Notes under the pieces: generated by a model
Told to the model about the DNA's origin: nothing
Databases searched by the model: none
What the model saw: the letters and a program-made list of their open reading frames with translations, nothing else
Assembly (NCBI GenBank): GCA_026874595.1
Contig: CM049307.1
Coordinates: forward strand, 42,666,362 to 42,730,361
DNA from: Sipunculus nudus
Taxonomy: Eukaryota; Annelida; Sipuncula; Golfingiida; Sipunculidae
DNA length: 64,000 bases
Direction of reading: 5' to 3'
Translations under genes and position numbers: made by a program
In this document: positions 33,795 to 47,119 of the stretch, in pieces
Position numbering within the stretch: position 1 is the stretch's first letter
How the letters are laid out: every line of letters starts with the position of its first letter

Positions 33795-33933
33795 CAGTGG
33801 CGGACCCATGATTTTGCTATACGGGGGGGCACAAGGAAAAGGACGTACGAAATATGCAAGGAAGCACAAAAAAATTGGAAGCTAGGGGGGGGGGGGCACG
33901 TGCCCCCTTTGCCCCACTCTGGATCCGCCTATG
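33795..33933. mobile_element. Short G-rich MITE relative
   Basis: Ends CAGTGGCGGACCCATG and CTCTGGATCCGCCTATG are inverted. The interior holds two G runs and a perfect 16-base palindrome GGGGGCACGTGCCCCC (33892-33907). No clear target duplication was found. The end words match the family at 27322, but the interior differs. Confidence 0.5.
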
Positions 33934-36008
33934 TGTATACGGAGGTACTCTTTTGGGGCAAAGTTGCAGTTCCGGATCTCACCAAGGATAACTGGCAACG
34001 CGAGTTTGATTGGCTGCGAGTTACACCACACGCACTGAAGTATGTATATTTAATAACACATAACTGCATGAACATCATCCCAGGCAGCGAATAGCAGCAG
34101 AGCAAGGTGAAATGCCGATGATTACCGCTGCCGTGTCATGGTTGTCCACCATTGACGTCACAACTATTAATTCCTACATTTAAGAAAATTTTATATCTAC
34201 AATTGTGCCTCTACATCAAGATCCGGTTAAATTTTTTACTTTCAACCTGTTTATTTTTCTTACAATTTATATTTTACACACACGAAATGAAGCTTTAGCT
34301 TTCATTTAACAGGTTTATTTAACCTATATATATATTATTGTCAAGAGTCATTTACATCAAAACGTACGCAGGCTGCAGGCGGGTTTGCGGACGAGGTTCT
34401 CTAGACAAAATTGCTCAAAACCATAAGAAAAGACAGGAATATGTAAAATAATTGACAGAAAATGAGATGAACCTTTCTTATTCAACAGGTTCCATTTATG
34501 CAGTATTTTTTATAGTTTCCGAACTACCATTGAATTAGAATCGGACCACGAAGCATTTATGAGTGATTTATCATTTATCGCTCTGTCGAATACTACGTCA
34601 CATTATACTGTGCGACTATTTTCTGATCGTGACAAGTATCGCTTTCTGTTCAATGACCCTGATCTATTAAGAAATACTATATACGACACGGATGTAATTC
34701 ATAAGGGAACTGTTAATAGCACCTGTCCACCTACGAAATATAAAACCTATGCGACTTCCCAACCTGAGGAAGGAAGCCGTCTGTCTTAAACGTAATGGCT
34801 TCACAGGATATCTTACCATAAATACCCCAAATATAGCAAGCATATAGACAGCGCCTCTTGAGGCGGTAGTGGGCACACGGGTGGCTCTCCACAACCAAGT
34901 CCGTCGGGTGCTATATCAAACAAGTACCGTCGTTTCGGGACTTTGTTCTTATGTACACTGCACTTGTTCGCCTTTAATGGGGACGTGGTTGTTTTCCGGG
35001 TTGTAACCGGAAGTGCTTACACTCAACATCAAAGACACCATTACACTGCTGTCAAACAGCTACCATGTCTCTCGAGCAGATTGTACCACTATGTTTAAAA
35101 ATGGTGATGGTTTTCCCGCCATTGATAGAGCAGGTAGTGTTCCTAAAATAAACGAGATCTATGATTACAAGGTTTTAACTATCAGAAACTGGCTCACGTG
35201 TAAAACGCCAGCAACATTACTGATACTCGATGTGATTTATACATCCTGATTTACGAGATAAAAGTTCACTAGCACTCAACGTTAGGTGTTTTCAGGTTGA
35301 AGAGGCGAAAACAACCTCTCGTCTCTCTGGGCCTGGGTACAGGTGATAGCTGAGTTCACTTCTAAAAGGTAACACGAGATGGCGCCAGCAGGTTGATAGT
35401 CCGCAGGTATCTGAGGACTGATCAGACACCGTTTCAAAACAAGTTTTGTGCATCCAGGCAGGCAGGGGGTTCTAAGCGCCTGCCTGGTACGTCCCTTGCC
35501 GCCACATACAACATTGTTAACATCAAAGGCAACCGGAGCGCCGAATTTCTCGTTAAATCATCCAGGTAAACATCGTATTGTGGGTACGACCTGAAAATAA
35601 AGATGAATGCCAGAGGGTGGGCCCCGCGGGTTCTAAATGACACAAAAGTGCCTTCTAGGCGGGTAGCTACGGGTAGGGTCTACATCTGACCAGCAGACAC
35701 AGAGGTTTCCGACCTTTCGGGGCAAGCGGGCACTGAAACACGACCTTTGGCAACGGCTCTTGACCATCTAATCCGCCGCTTATATCTGGGAAGTCTGGAA
35801 AGTGTGCTGGTGAGAACGAGGGCTGTTCGGTGGTCTTAGTGGTCTGATGGGAAGCCAGCATTTCTGACACGGCCTTATTCTCTCCGTTAAATAGACAAAT
35901 CAACGTAGATATTCAATTCAAACCTTAAAAATGAGATTGGAATTGGTCTTTTGCTCCAGGCCACACCGGCAAAAAGTAATTATTCTACGGAATCAAATTT
36001 TCAAGTCA

Positions 36009-36034
36009 ATATTATTATTATTATTATTATTATT
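36009..36034. repeat. (ATT)n microsatellite
   Basis: Trinucleotide run. Confidence 0.85.
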
Positions 36035-36639
36035 GTTTTTGCGGGTAGCCTCCAGGCCTCTGATTTAATGTTTCTTTTGCATTAATCCCTTCCAAGAAAT
36101 GGATAAGTGTATTGAAAAACCAGTTTCATTCCCACTGGTAACATGGATTATCTTATATGATTGATTAAAATGTGTTTTGTTCATTAGTAAAATACAAGAA
36201 TTGTAATATATATCTTTCCTAAAGGTTGGCATAATTTTATGCATTCTTTCACGACAGGAATCTTAAAAAAAATGCCCGCCCACTAATAATTTGGTCTCAG
36301 AGTCCTTAGAACAACATATTTTCTTTTTATATGTGGCCTTATGACAATTTAAACGTTATCCTTTTTTATCCGCTTATAAATTCTCAACAGTATCAATTCG
36401 TTAACAACGTTATACGAGTAATCCGTTACTTATAGTTTTCGTTCCAGGAGCCTTTTGCTGAGCGCAACCATTTAGTCCTGAAGTACTTGGTGGGTATTAC
36501 TTTAAGCTTTACTCTCACACACACGTTATCAAAAGCAAACGGGTGAGTCAATAACAACTGACCCATTGGTCATGACGCTCAGCTGATCAGCATGACATTT
36601 TAACCTAATATCCACAACAGGAATGTTATCATTTGACAG

Positions 36640-36775
36640 CCATTTTGAGATGTGACCTTGACATCCCTTGATGTTAAGTAAGAAGTTTTTGGGTAGGACT
36701 AACGGTTACGATTTGTGCCCTCTCAACGGACAGGCGGACGGACAGACGGACAAAGAGTGATCGCTATAGCTAGGA
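36640..36775. repeat. Fragment of a mollusc-type gacggacagacggac repeat
   Basis: The words gtgaccttgacat and cggacggacagacggacaaa are followed by gatcgctatagc. It resembles the fragment at 375-662 in its gaccttgac word. Boundaries are uncertain. Confidence 0.4.
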
Positions 36776-39280
36776 CTGACTTTCAGTCAGCTGAGCTAAA
36801 AGTTACGCACATTCATGAGTTGATCCAAGCTTGGCTGAGTCTGTAACATTTTTCTTGTAAAAATATATAGGGCCAGCAAGACCGACCGGAAAGTTAAACA
36901 TCCACTGATCTATGTGAAGTTTAAAAAATCACAAACAACCAAGTAATTACACAGGATATAAATCTATACAACAAGCTATATAAAATTTCCCTTTTTATTT
37001 GTCATACTCACATATTTATAAATACAAATTAATTTTCTTCCTCAGTTAAAATCACTGAACAGGATTTCAAACCGTCATGGAAGTCATGTAAAACTGGAAA
37101 ATGGGTTGTCTATTCCAGTCGGGGAAAATTGTAGGATTTAAGCAAATAATAAAAAATCAAGGAAAGATCAAGGTCTGAAATAGAAACGGATCAGTCTATT
37201 TCCTCTCGTCATATGGGCAAAAGGAGTGTATTTTTTAATAATACATACATACAAGTTTCACAGTCTTCACTGCAACAATGAAGACTTATCAACAGGAAAA
37301 ATATCTTAATATCTGTCCTACAGTTTTGAAAATTGACCGGGAAATACTCAAGGAAAAAGCAAGTATTTTGTATTCATGATACGCTAGGACCCCTTACATA
37401 ATCAAACTAAGTTAAAATCGTATTTAGTTTTTACTCAACATTAATAATGATGTTCTTGCTCAATTACAATCAGTTTTAAGTCCTACCAAGTTAAATTATA
37501 TTTAAATAATATCAATTGAGTTATAATATCCATGAGTAGTAATATCAATCAATAAACCAAATTGAATCTCCGTTATTTTTTTTATCTCATATCAAAGTCT
37601 CCTCACTTAATGTCCACACTTATACGGACTTCTATAGGTAACTTTCAGGCTCACGTTCTTCTCTTTTATTTCTTCAGAGGTCAGCGCTTGAAGCGCAATT
37701 TGCTTGGGACTTATCATGCGATATCACTACGGAACTGTGCTGTGTTTGCAGAACACGTGTTCCTGTGTTTCATGTAAATTAAATTTCTTAGCGCTACGTT
37801 TGTTCTTCCTGTTGAATAAACGGTACGACATCACCTGTTCCTTTTCATCATCTCAAACCTCAGTTTGACCTTATTTAAGGGGCATAAATCTTACCATCAG
37901 CACATGACGTCATAAAATTGAATATCAGTGTTAACAGAAAGCAAGCATTTAGTGCTGGCCTGCTAAATGTCTACATAACGCTCTGCTGGCAGCGAACTGG
38001 GGAACTGCTGTATCTTTGTGAGGTCTGCCGACGGCCAAGTCGGCATCTACCGGGACCGCTACCACCACGGGCGGGCACATTAATTCTGGCCAAATTACAT
38101 TACACGCCGTCACAACACAGCGTGTCTGGCAAGTGTTCCAGGTCTAGCAGACGTGTACAAGCGGACCCTGAGTGCAGCACCTATCTGTGAAGCCGTCAGG
38201 TCCAGCAGAAACAACCAATAACAATACTCTAGTTGAGTACCTGGTTCTTGAGGAAGCTTGGCTCCAAACAATAATAACCATTAATCAGCAAAATTTCAAG
38301 GAAATACAAAATTATTACTACTACATGTATTATATTGCGCTAATTTTTGCGGTAAACCGTAAGTCCTTGTGATATGGCTCGGAAGGTTAAAAAAGCTCAG
38401 CTCGCACCTGTTTGCCTGCAAGTAAAGGCTTTACAAGTGCGAGTGCTCCGGGCAGCTTGCGAGTTCCGTGTGACGCATCCTCTGGATGCTCGTTATTACC
38501 TGGTGACGGTAGGGGCCGTCGGCTGCTAAATTGCGCCAAATGTCGAACCCTCAGACCGCAGCCCCTGCAATACACTGACATAACGTGGGTCCATCCGTCT
38601 GCTCTTGAGCCCATGCAGTATGTATTACCACCAATCAGCGAATGCACTTTAAGTTGCACTCTATGTGGCGTATCAGTTATCAGACATGTTGAATTAAACC
38701 AAAGGGGAAAATTCCTAACTGTAAATAACAATAATCCGTACTGAGGCGTACTGCCGGGTGTTGTGTTTGGTCCCGCGGTACACATCTGGTTGAGTTTAAC
38801 GACAGCGTGGAAGCTTTTGGTGCCATCTACTGTAGCCTGATTATCAAACTCTCCACGCTTCTCAAACCCCCAGCAAGGCTGACATCGTCATACACCTCAT
38901 AACTTGTAAAAACACGACGTGATCACTGGTACTATGACCCGACACAAGATAACGGAATACGATATGTTTACGTTTGTAAAAACACTTTCCGCAGATTTTA
39001 CCAATCAACCGTATGAGGGGGTCCACAGATCAGCTTGGCTCCTTATCACAGTCCCAGAAACTCAAAAGACATTTACTTTACATTTTCTCTTTAGCTTTTT
39101 CGACATCTGATCTCATTTTGTTTTGCGATTATGAGCTGTGCAGAAATAATTGCATGATAACTAATGGAGATAAAAATATACTAATACTCCAAATGAAAAA
39201 GGTGTGGAAGTTCCGCTTTTTACGAAGGTAAAATGAAGATACCGTCAATGGCTATTAAGTGCTTTATGAATCAGTGGATT

Positions 39281-39330
39281 CAACTTTCATTTATATCACA
39301 ATAACCAACTTTCATTTATATCACAATAAA
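39281..39330. repeat. Tandem duplication of a 25-base unit
   Basis: The unit beginning caactttcatttatatcaca occurs twice in direct succession and differs only in its last base. Confidence 0.85.
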
Positions 39331-42300
39331 TGTAACAAAACAAAATTTCCGACTTCTTGCTTTGAAGCCTATATAAAATGTAACAATTATCATTAACCTA
39401 AAGCATAATAGACATCAGGTCCATAAGCTTTTTTTGATATTTACATTTACTTTCTCTATCTCTCTGTGTTGGGATTACTCACCCACTAAGACCAATTACA
39501 AAGAATTCTCGTCCGCGGGTATAATATTACCTTATATAATAAATATGCATTTTGTAAAACATAAGCATTAAATCAAAGTTATCTTATTTATTTCACAGTT
39601 TTTGCGTGTAATACGAAACCCTACATCAATTTCATATCTTTTGCTAATGCAGGTATGTTATACAGGAACAGGTCACTTTTGCACATGTTCATGCAAACGT
39701 CTTGATGCCATGAGGGGTATACTGTTAACATTAAAACATTATATATATACAAATAATACCGCTACTGCATGAAACCATATCTCAAACATAATACGTGTAT
39801 AGACAATTTCCAACGATTTTCATCATAAGCAGGATATGACAAGTGCATGGAACAAAATCTAAATTAGGAATAATACAATTAAATGCCGTAGTTATACCAT
39901 ATCTTTTAATTAATTTAATCATATACATTTTATGCTAATATATATTCAAAGCCTCAAAAGGTACTCACGTGCAAATGTGTTGGGTCCAGTGTGCGAGAGG
40001 TGTAAGGAAAACCTTACGAGAGCATACCATATCTCGCGTGGCGTCAACGAGAGCGCGTCTCTGGCGGTCTGTTGGGCTGGACTGAAAGCACCAAGTACCC
40101 GCCAAAGTTTGTTGAGAGACAATCTCAGGTCAATTTGGCTAACTGACACGAGAAAAAAAATTCATAGCGCTCTAATTGATCCAGGGGCGCAGGTCTGTAA
40201 GTAGTAAAAGTCTAGGACAGACGGGACCTTACGATCGCCTATCACGGCGACCCATCAGGAAACGGTCTCCCTATCCCCGGCTTGTCCCAAATACACACTG
40301 CCCTATATTCGCAACTCATATTTATTTCTTGCAAATTGTACAGCCCCACCATGGGACTCGCGATAACATTTGGCGGCAAAGAGATCTTTAATTTACTCGT
40401 GGCATAAAACTCCCCTTCAATGCCCATAGGTCGCGTCACTGTCAATAGGCGGGCGTCCAAAAACCTCCCGGACAGGGGTGCTAGCCTCTGAGTAATGCTC
40501 TTATATTTATCAGTGGTAGAGGGGCGCCTGTCAATCATACAGGAACTTCGATATGTCTCGGGCTCCAGGCAGCAGCGGTTATTGCCTTACTCTACCACCA
40601 TCTAAGTCTTTCATTAACTGTCCTGCACAACACACAATTTCCAATAAACCATTATGCAAAGCATGCCTGGATTTTGAGGGGTCAGTCTCTATCAAAGATC
40701 TATTATCTTCCCCTCTCTGCAAGCACTGTTTGCTACATATACTTTCCACACGGGTGAGCTGGTGCAGCCTTTGAAACTTTCTACAAGCCAATGACTTTAC
40801 TTTTCCACAGCACTGGAAAAGGACGCAATAACTGGTGAAACACGAAAGTTATAAAGTACGATTAATTTTCCAAGAGAAGCAAAGCAGTGCGCAATACTCT
40901 TTGTAAATAAGAAATAGCAGTCTTTTATGTTTTAATTTTAATAAATATCTTTGAATATTTATTTCCTTTATCACTGTTTAGGTAATTTCATTTTTTATTT
41001 CGAATAGACAGAGAACGTTTAATAAATGTATATAACATACTAGTATTAAGTATGATTTAAATTTCATAGTTCATTCCTAGTTTAACTTAAGCGATTTGTA
41101 TGATCTTGTTGTTTCCAAAATTCTGTCTTGAGAACAACTTTGCCGGATATTACAATCGGACACTTATAATATACTAGAATACAAACAAGTGAAAACTCTG
41201 TGGCATTCGTTTGACTGGTTAAATGTTGACGCATAGCTGTAAAGTAGTAATGTTTTACTTCATTGCATCTCATTGTATCCAGTATAAGACACAGTGATGA
41301 ATAAATAAGCAAGAATGGAACTTTACGATCGATTATGTTAAAGGAGCAAGAAGGATATATGACAATCGGGAGACAACAAATAATAAAAAATCTTAGAAAT
41401 ATCCAATATTTTTTTTATGAAATGAAACAGAAACAAATCGGATGTCTACAGGACAAGAATGTGATACAAAATGTTCTAAACAAAATACCTCACACGAAAG
41501 GATGTTCAGTATCTGAAATACTTTTTGTGTTACCCTTAACACCTATAAAAAAATATCTTGTTTCATATAAACTTACCATGAAATCACCGTGATGACATAG
41601 CCTTTTGAATGACATTGTGCATGCAACGTCTAGATATCACCGTTCGGACATGTAGCACTATGTTATAATCTAAACCGGAGCAGCTTGGGCAGATAACTAC
41701 AATTCACCACAATACCCTGAAAACGTGTATCGACAATGACAGACAATATAAAAATATTTGACCGAAATACAACCTGTGATGGACTCAAACCCCAGCAAGT
41801 GCCGCAGGACATTACAAAGTCACTCAATATGATCAATAATAAACACGAACAGCTTTTTGCCAGCCGTCACATTGGAGCCTAACTAAGGCTCTCTGTCTGA
41901 GCCCCGTCTGTAGGACCCTGGGCAGTGTGACAATACAACTGATCGCCTGGTCCCCGGCCCTCGGGGCTGCTGGCGACAGTCTGGAAGATTGTCAACACAG
42001 CACTGAGATTTTGACTAGGGCTCTGCACGTCCCAGGCTCATCAGAACTTTCTATATACGTCTTGCCGGACAACGAGGCACGCGTCGCCCGCTGCCAGTAC
42101 CGAGTGACCTCACGAGTCTGCCGATTCAGCGTTTTCCCGATGAAAAATATATTGATAGATTTGTCAGGTTTGTAAAGCTCTTGTGTGGCCAAAACATAAT
42201 AAAGATTGTCATTAAGTACAGGTAGATAAACTTTACGCCTACAGTTGTTTTTCCCAGGCCATTATGGCTGTATATTTTCTAGAAATACCAAGGGTTTTAT

Positions 42301-43010
42301 TCCCTTTGTTTTTAACAAGTGTAAGCGTATCAATACCAAATGTATAAAACGTGAAGCATAATTGTCCAATAAAAGCCAAAACTGAAATTCAATATGCCTT
42401 CAACAACACACTCACAAACTTACACAACCTACATTAGCAAGATTTTTGCAAATATCCGCATTTTAATGTGAAGAGTACCGGACAAATTATTTAGTATTGC
42501 TAATTTTGAGTATGCACTTCCCTGGTTTAAAACCAGCATTATCTGTTCCCCGCTAATTCGAATTTCCGGGCTATTCATTTCAACTGTTGTTATTGTTGTA
42601 TGAAGTATACAACCCGATAGACCATGCCAAGCAGCACACCAGCCATTAGGCCTTATCCATGGTCCTTTTGAAGTATGTCTAAGGCGTGAATGTTGAAGAA
42701 CAGTTTGAACAAGGAAGCCAAGGGCTTCTAACAGGCAAGCACCTACAGGATACATGCTGATGTCTGGACATTTATTTGCCGTGCGATTATTCAAATAAAA
42801 TTTATTACACATAGTCAAGCCTTAAAAACACCTAGCACAGATACCTATCTTAAATGAAGAGAAAACTAAAATTACAAATGCTGGGATCTCACGTTTTTTT
42901 TTAATACAGTTTTAATAAGAATTTCAAACAGGTGAGGGCAAGTCTGAATAAGAAGGCTTGCAGGAACTATTTTCAGATAAAACGCCTTAGGTGTCTCAGG
43001 TTTATTTTAG

Positions 43011-43556
43011 ATGACTGTTGTGGTTTCAAACGAAACGGTCAATGAACCAATGACATCTGGTTTCGAAAGAAATGAAAATTCTACGGAAAAACGTAAAGCA
43101 TCATCGGTTAAAATAAGGTCTCCCAAAAAGCATAAAGTTTATCGATATTTTTCTATGGAGTGTATGTGTACTTTGTTTTGGCAAGGTTGGCAGCAAACTC
43201 GGTTAATAAATGAAACGTTTTGCCCGGTTCATCAGGCTTTCCGCCGAAAACCGCTGGCATCGAAAGTAGGTCAGTAGTACTTGCGAATGGCGACATGGCT
43301 TTTGTCAGGGCGGTCCCGAGAGGTCGCCAAGTGCAAAATTGAACATATATATTACTGATTCTTTTTGTTCCAGTGCTTACGCAACGGGAGCCATCAAGCC
43401 TGCGGCACGCCGCTCTGGACAAGTTGTCGCCCTCCTGACGCCAACCGCTCTAGTCCGATGCGTTTTACTCGTGATTCTTCTGACAAGACCGGAAGTGTCC
43501 TTCATTTGACATACGACGGACTGGTGTGCGTAGGTAGATGGCGGATTACGGATTAA
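43011..43556 (+). CDS. Candidate two-exon gene, function unknown
   Basis: Exon 43011-43265 starts at an ATG right after an acceptor-like tttattttag and ends AAA before donor GTAGGT. A 108-base intron with a branch-like tactgat and tract ctttttgttccag follows. Exon 43374-43556 then continues in the same phase (0) to TAA. The joined product is 145 residues: a basic stretch with KRKASS and SPKKHKV (nuclear-signal-like), a Cys/Trp-rich middle (MECMCTLFWQGWQQ), then CLRNGSHQACGTPLW and a C-terminal GLVCVGRW. An AATAAA lies 36 bases past the stop (43592-43597). Exon 2 is clearly GC-richer than its surroundings. The ATG may be internal to a longer gene. I do not recognise the family, and frames on the other strand overlap, so this is tentative. 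Confidence 0.3.
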
Positions 43557-43591
43557 AGGCCGCTGCCAGATACTGCTCCTAGATAAGTCAA

Positions 43592-43597
43592 AATAAA
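43592..43597 (+). terminator. Possible poly(A) signal of the 43-kb gene model
   Basis: AATAAA 36 bases downstream of the TAA. It is only meaningful if the two-exon model is right. Confidence 0.3.
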
Positions 43598-44760
43598 CCA
43601 TCATCCGTATTGACTTCGGTGATCTAATACACGTAAAAGTGATAGTTGTGTGATCTTTGTAGCAGAAACGGACACAGATAGCGGCCTCCGTTACTGGTCC
43701 TTTTTTCAGCTTGATTCGATCTCCACTCAATCGTTCATTCATTCATTCCTGTTTTGTGGTGGAATGACTGACTCATTCATTCTCAAACCAGTACAGCCGA
43801 GTGGTCATGGCTCGCCCCCGCACTGTCCTCATTGGTTCATGGTTTTCACTTCCAGCAAATCAAAACACACGTATAATCATCCATTCATGGAGCGTTTCGT
43901 GTCCCATAGTATTAATACAATTGGAAATGTCCCAGTTTAGGAATTTTTATGCTCTGTCTGCACAAAGTATACTTCATCTGAAATTCCATATTTTTCTTAA
44001 AATCAATCATAAAACTTTAATTGAACGGTTGATGCATATACGGCACGTTGCCGACAGTTAAAGTCAGCAACTGCATTAAACAAACTTCGCTACATTGGCG
44101 TTTTAACATGCTCTTGGACATGTTAAAAAGATGTCAAGAGATATATTCACTCAGATTCATTATCCAGATTGATAACAAATTAAAATAAAGCCGAAATAGG
44201 ATTGGTTATTATAAAAATCAACCGATTAATAAATTACTCAGGTAGCAGAAAGCATGTTATCTCGTGGCACGTCTTGCAAGGAATATTTTTTCCAACAAAT
44301 ATATCCACATTATGGAACATTACATTTTATGGTATCGTGATTACTTTGATTTAATGAATACTATAACTGGGACCAAAGGGAAGCTTATATTATAGTGAAA
44401 GGCAAGGCTGCATCTATATTCCGTCGGACATACTAATTTTTCCACCGGAGGTCATTTCCACTCAAGACGAACATTTTCCAGAAAGGGATTACTATAGTCT
44501 CATCTGTCAATCTTTAAAATAAAATTTATTACATTTCAATTAAACACATTCTGTTTACATTTCCCATGCGCATGCTTACAAAATATTACATACATATTCC
44601 GTAAAGTCCTCATTCCACAAAATCACCCTTGTTTATGTAATTGCCTTGTATCAGTTCTTATCTAACGTATTTGAACGGACTAAATTCTATATTAAACCCT
44701 CTTCACTGCATTTATACTTACCCCGCTTGTGTATTTATATAACTCCAAGTGAATTGAGGG
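43598..44760. other. Intergenic, no gene recognised
   Basis: AT-rich, with no supported feature. Confidence 0.4.
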
Positions 44761-44897
44761 GTTGTACATAACGCTTGTACAATGTACATAACGCTTGTAC
44801 ATTGTACATAACGCTTGTGCATTGTACATCACGCTTGTGCATTGTACATAACGCTTGTACATTGTACATAACGCTTGTACATTGTACATAACGCTTG
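44761..44897. repeat. 20-base tandem array, about 6.9 copies
   Basis: The unit attgtacataacgcttgtac repeats at exact 20-base steps from 44761 to 44897 with only a few substitutions (tgc for tac, catc for cata). Each unit contains the palindromic word TGTACA, or TGTACATTGTACA across the junction. The last partial copy runs into the hAT-like element at 44902. Confidence 0.95.
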
Positions 44898-44901
44898 AAG
44901 A

Positions 44902-45382
44902 CAGTTATGTAGAACCCGAGTCCGGACTCGAGTCCTCTTTTTCAGGGAACTACAGTGGTCTGGACTCGTACTTGTGCAGGACTCGAGAAATCAGGTCTGG
45001 TCCAACTCGAGTGCATAAAAAAAACCTGTCACGTAAAGCCCGACTTTCAGATTGGAAAAACTACCAAAAGATTTATAAGTGTAAACTAATGACACAATAT
45101 TACAGACAACAGTGTAGACTTAATTCCAAACTCAATCGTTGATAGCAACATGTAATTCAATATTATCGTTAAAATCTCTTAATCCTATTTTAAAGTATTT
45201 TTATTTAAGACATTTTAGACTCTGACGCGGACTTTGACTCGAGTTCAAAACAGATTCTGACTCGGCGGAGGGGGACATTGACTCAAACCTCATGCAAGGA
45301 TTCGGGTTTGGATTTTGACTCGAGTGGCTTGGACTCCGACTTGAAATCGGACTTGGGTAAAACTGACTCGGCTACATCACTG
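44902..45382. mobile_element. hAT-like GACTCG-rich element, copy 2
   Basis: 481 bases; the left end is CAGTTATGTAGAACCCGAGT and the right end is the complement of CAGTGATGTAGCCGAGTCAG. The 8-base flanks CTTGAAGA (44894-44901) and CTCGAAAA (45383-45390) match at 6 of 8, as for an aged hAT duplication. Clusters of GACTCG and its complement sit near both ends around an AT-rich middle. No transposase frame is present. Confidence 0.7.
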
Positions 45383-46992
45383 CTCGAAAAAAAAAACACC
45401 ATACAACAGTGGGAAAACAGGATTGTGCGTCCCTGAGATAAGAATTGTTTTCAGATGTTCCGTACAGCGCGTCCTTACAGTCACAGACTGTGAAATGTCA
45501 GGACATTTGCCACGGGACGTTACGGGCATAACAACTGTTACACTCGAAATTCGAAAGGGTAAAAAATCTAGTGGCTCTTAAACGGTTATGATATATGATT
45601 TATGATTTATGGATTTAACGTTACTAACATGCAGCTTTTTTCGTTTTCAATAACAAGAGAAGCTCATTTGTTTAACTAAATGAGAAAACATTAACTTAAC
45701 AGAGTTACGGGGACGTTTCCATAGATTTGTACCTTGCACAGGTCTTGAGCTAGCGCTTCTACCTATATATCATAGGATACCAAGGCGGTCAATCATTTCC
45801 GGTATTGTGGATATTTAATATGAAGCTGAATAATATGTTCAAATGATAACTGGCCCATGTGAAAATTTGTAATTCTAGTACAATAACCTCTTTGAGCTAA
45901 TGATCCTGAAGAACGGTTCGCTTGTGTATATACCATTGCAGAATTTGATATGTTGTCCATTATATTTGAATATTCATCCATGCATACATGACCAATCCGT
46001 GGCAAGATCTCTGATATCACGCAATCAACGTCTTATATATGATGACAGGGAAAAATAAAATTTGATTGAAGGCATGTTTAAAACAGTTGAAAAAGGTAGC
46101 TAAGCGCTCAAAGTCAGGAATCTGTATATTCATTTGAGTGACTAGATTTAGTGTCTCTAGAACTACAGTCAGCGGAGACAACTACTAGTGCATTTAATAT
46201 CGCTCTTCGGGTAACTACATAGTGTAAAACGCCTGTGTGCTAAATACATCGGTTGAGTTGTGTAACGTTGCAGCTCATGGATAGACTAAGCATCGTGTTT
46301 TCTGATTGGTTGGCTTTCACCCAAGTCGCCGAATGGGACGGTGTGTATAGAAACCAATAAGAAGGATGCATGGTAGCGTTTAAAAGACAACCACATGCAG
46401 TTAGCGCCTTGCCGCTTTGTACGAGGCCTATAAAACATGGCGACCTTTCTCACGCTGTGTTTATCCTTTTGACAAGCGTGTGTGGCCTTTCTGTCTGCTA
46501 CTGATCACCCTATCTACAAATTCTGCCTTTTTATTGAAGCAGGTAGTCTTGTGGAACAGGCACGAGACCTAAGGTGCCATCTCCGAATCGATTTGATCGC
46601 TGCAGACATAGAACACTGAAGTGTTTCTTGCGAAGAAACTCGACATGCCCATGAAGCCGCATGTTACCAGCCACTCGCAGCCCGCCAAGGAAAGTACACA
46701 CACGTGCAGAACAGGTGGTGTCCCGTCATGCTTTGCGGTTCGATGTTTACCTGCTCGGATACAGACACAAACGGCGTGGACACATAAACACTCCACATTA
46801 TCTCTTTACCTGTCCCACTTTTTACGTACTCCTTAGCAGTCAGGGTCACCCGGTTCTTCTCATATGTTGTTGTTATAGCAACAAGCACACGTTTTCTGCC
46901 GTGTCAAGAATTTGTATAGTTTAATTTTTAAGGCATATGTTTAAAGTTTGGGTCTGTTGCAATAATATTTTATCGGATTTGGCCTAGCTAAT

Positions 46993-47119
46993 GCAGGCCT
47001 GATTACCATTGTTACAATTGTGACGTCATAATTGTTACCATAGGGACACAAAAATATAGCAGGCCTGATTACCATTGTCAGAATTGTGACGTCACAAATG
47101 TTACCATAATGACACATAA
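46993..47119. repeat. 66-base tandem duplication carrying two CRE palindromes
   Basis: The block beginning gcaggcctgattaccattgt occurs at 46993 and again at 47059. Each copy holds a perfect TGACGTCA (47021-47028 and 47087-47094), the consensus binding site of CREB/ATF proteins, preceded by aattg. Regulatory function is inference. Confidence 0.8.

Larger units (their letters stand above)
33934..43010. other. Intergenic, no gene firmly recognised
   Basis: Contains an (ATT)n run, an aggtcaa/gacggac repeat fragment (36640-36775) and a 2x25-base duplication. Several open frames overlap (38387-38785, 40242-40538, 41927-42192), but none shows a domain or a supported splice partner. Confidence 0.4.

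Noticed and set aside
38387-38785. 132-codon frame on the - strand overlapping a 110-codon + strand frame
   Set aside because: Long overlapping frames on both strands in a GC-richer patch; neither shows a domain.
40242-40538. Frame on the - strand with an Ig-like look (MSCEYRAVCIWDKP)
   Set aside because: The key Ig features are incomplete and there is no splice support; resemblance is too slight to call.
44692-44889. Repetitive frame (YNVQALCTMYKR repeated)
   Set aside because: A simple translation of the 20-base tandem array; 20 is not a multiple of 3, so no reading-frame conservation is expected.
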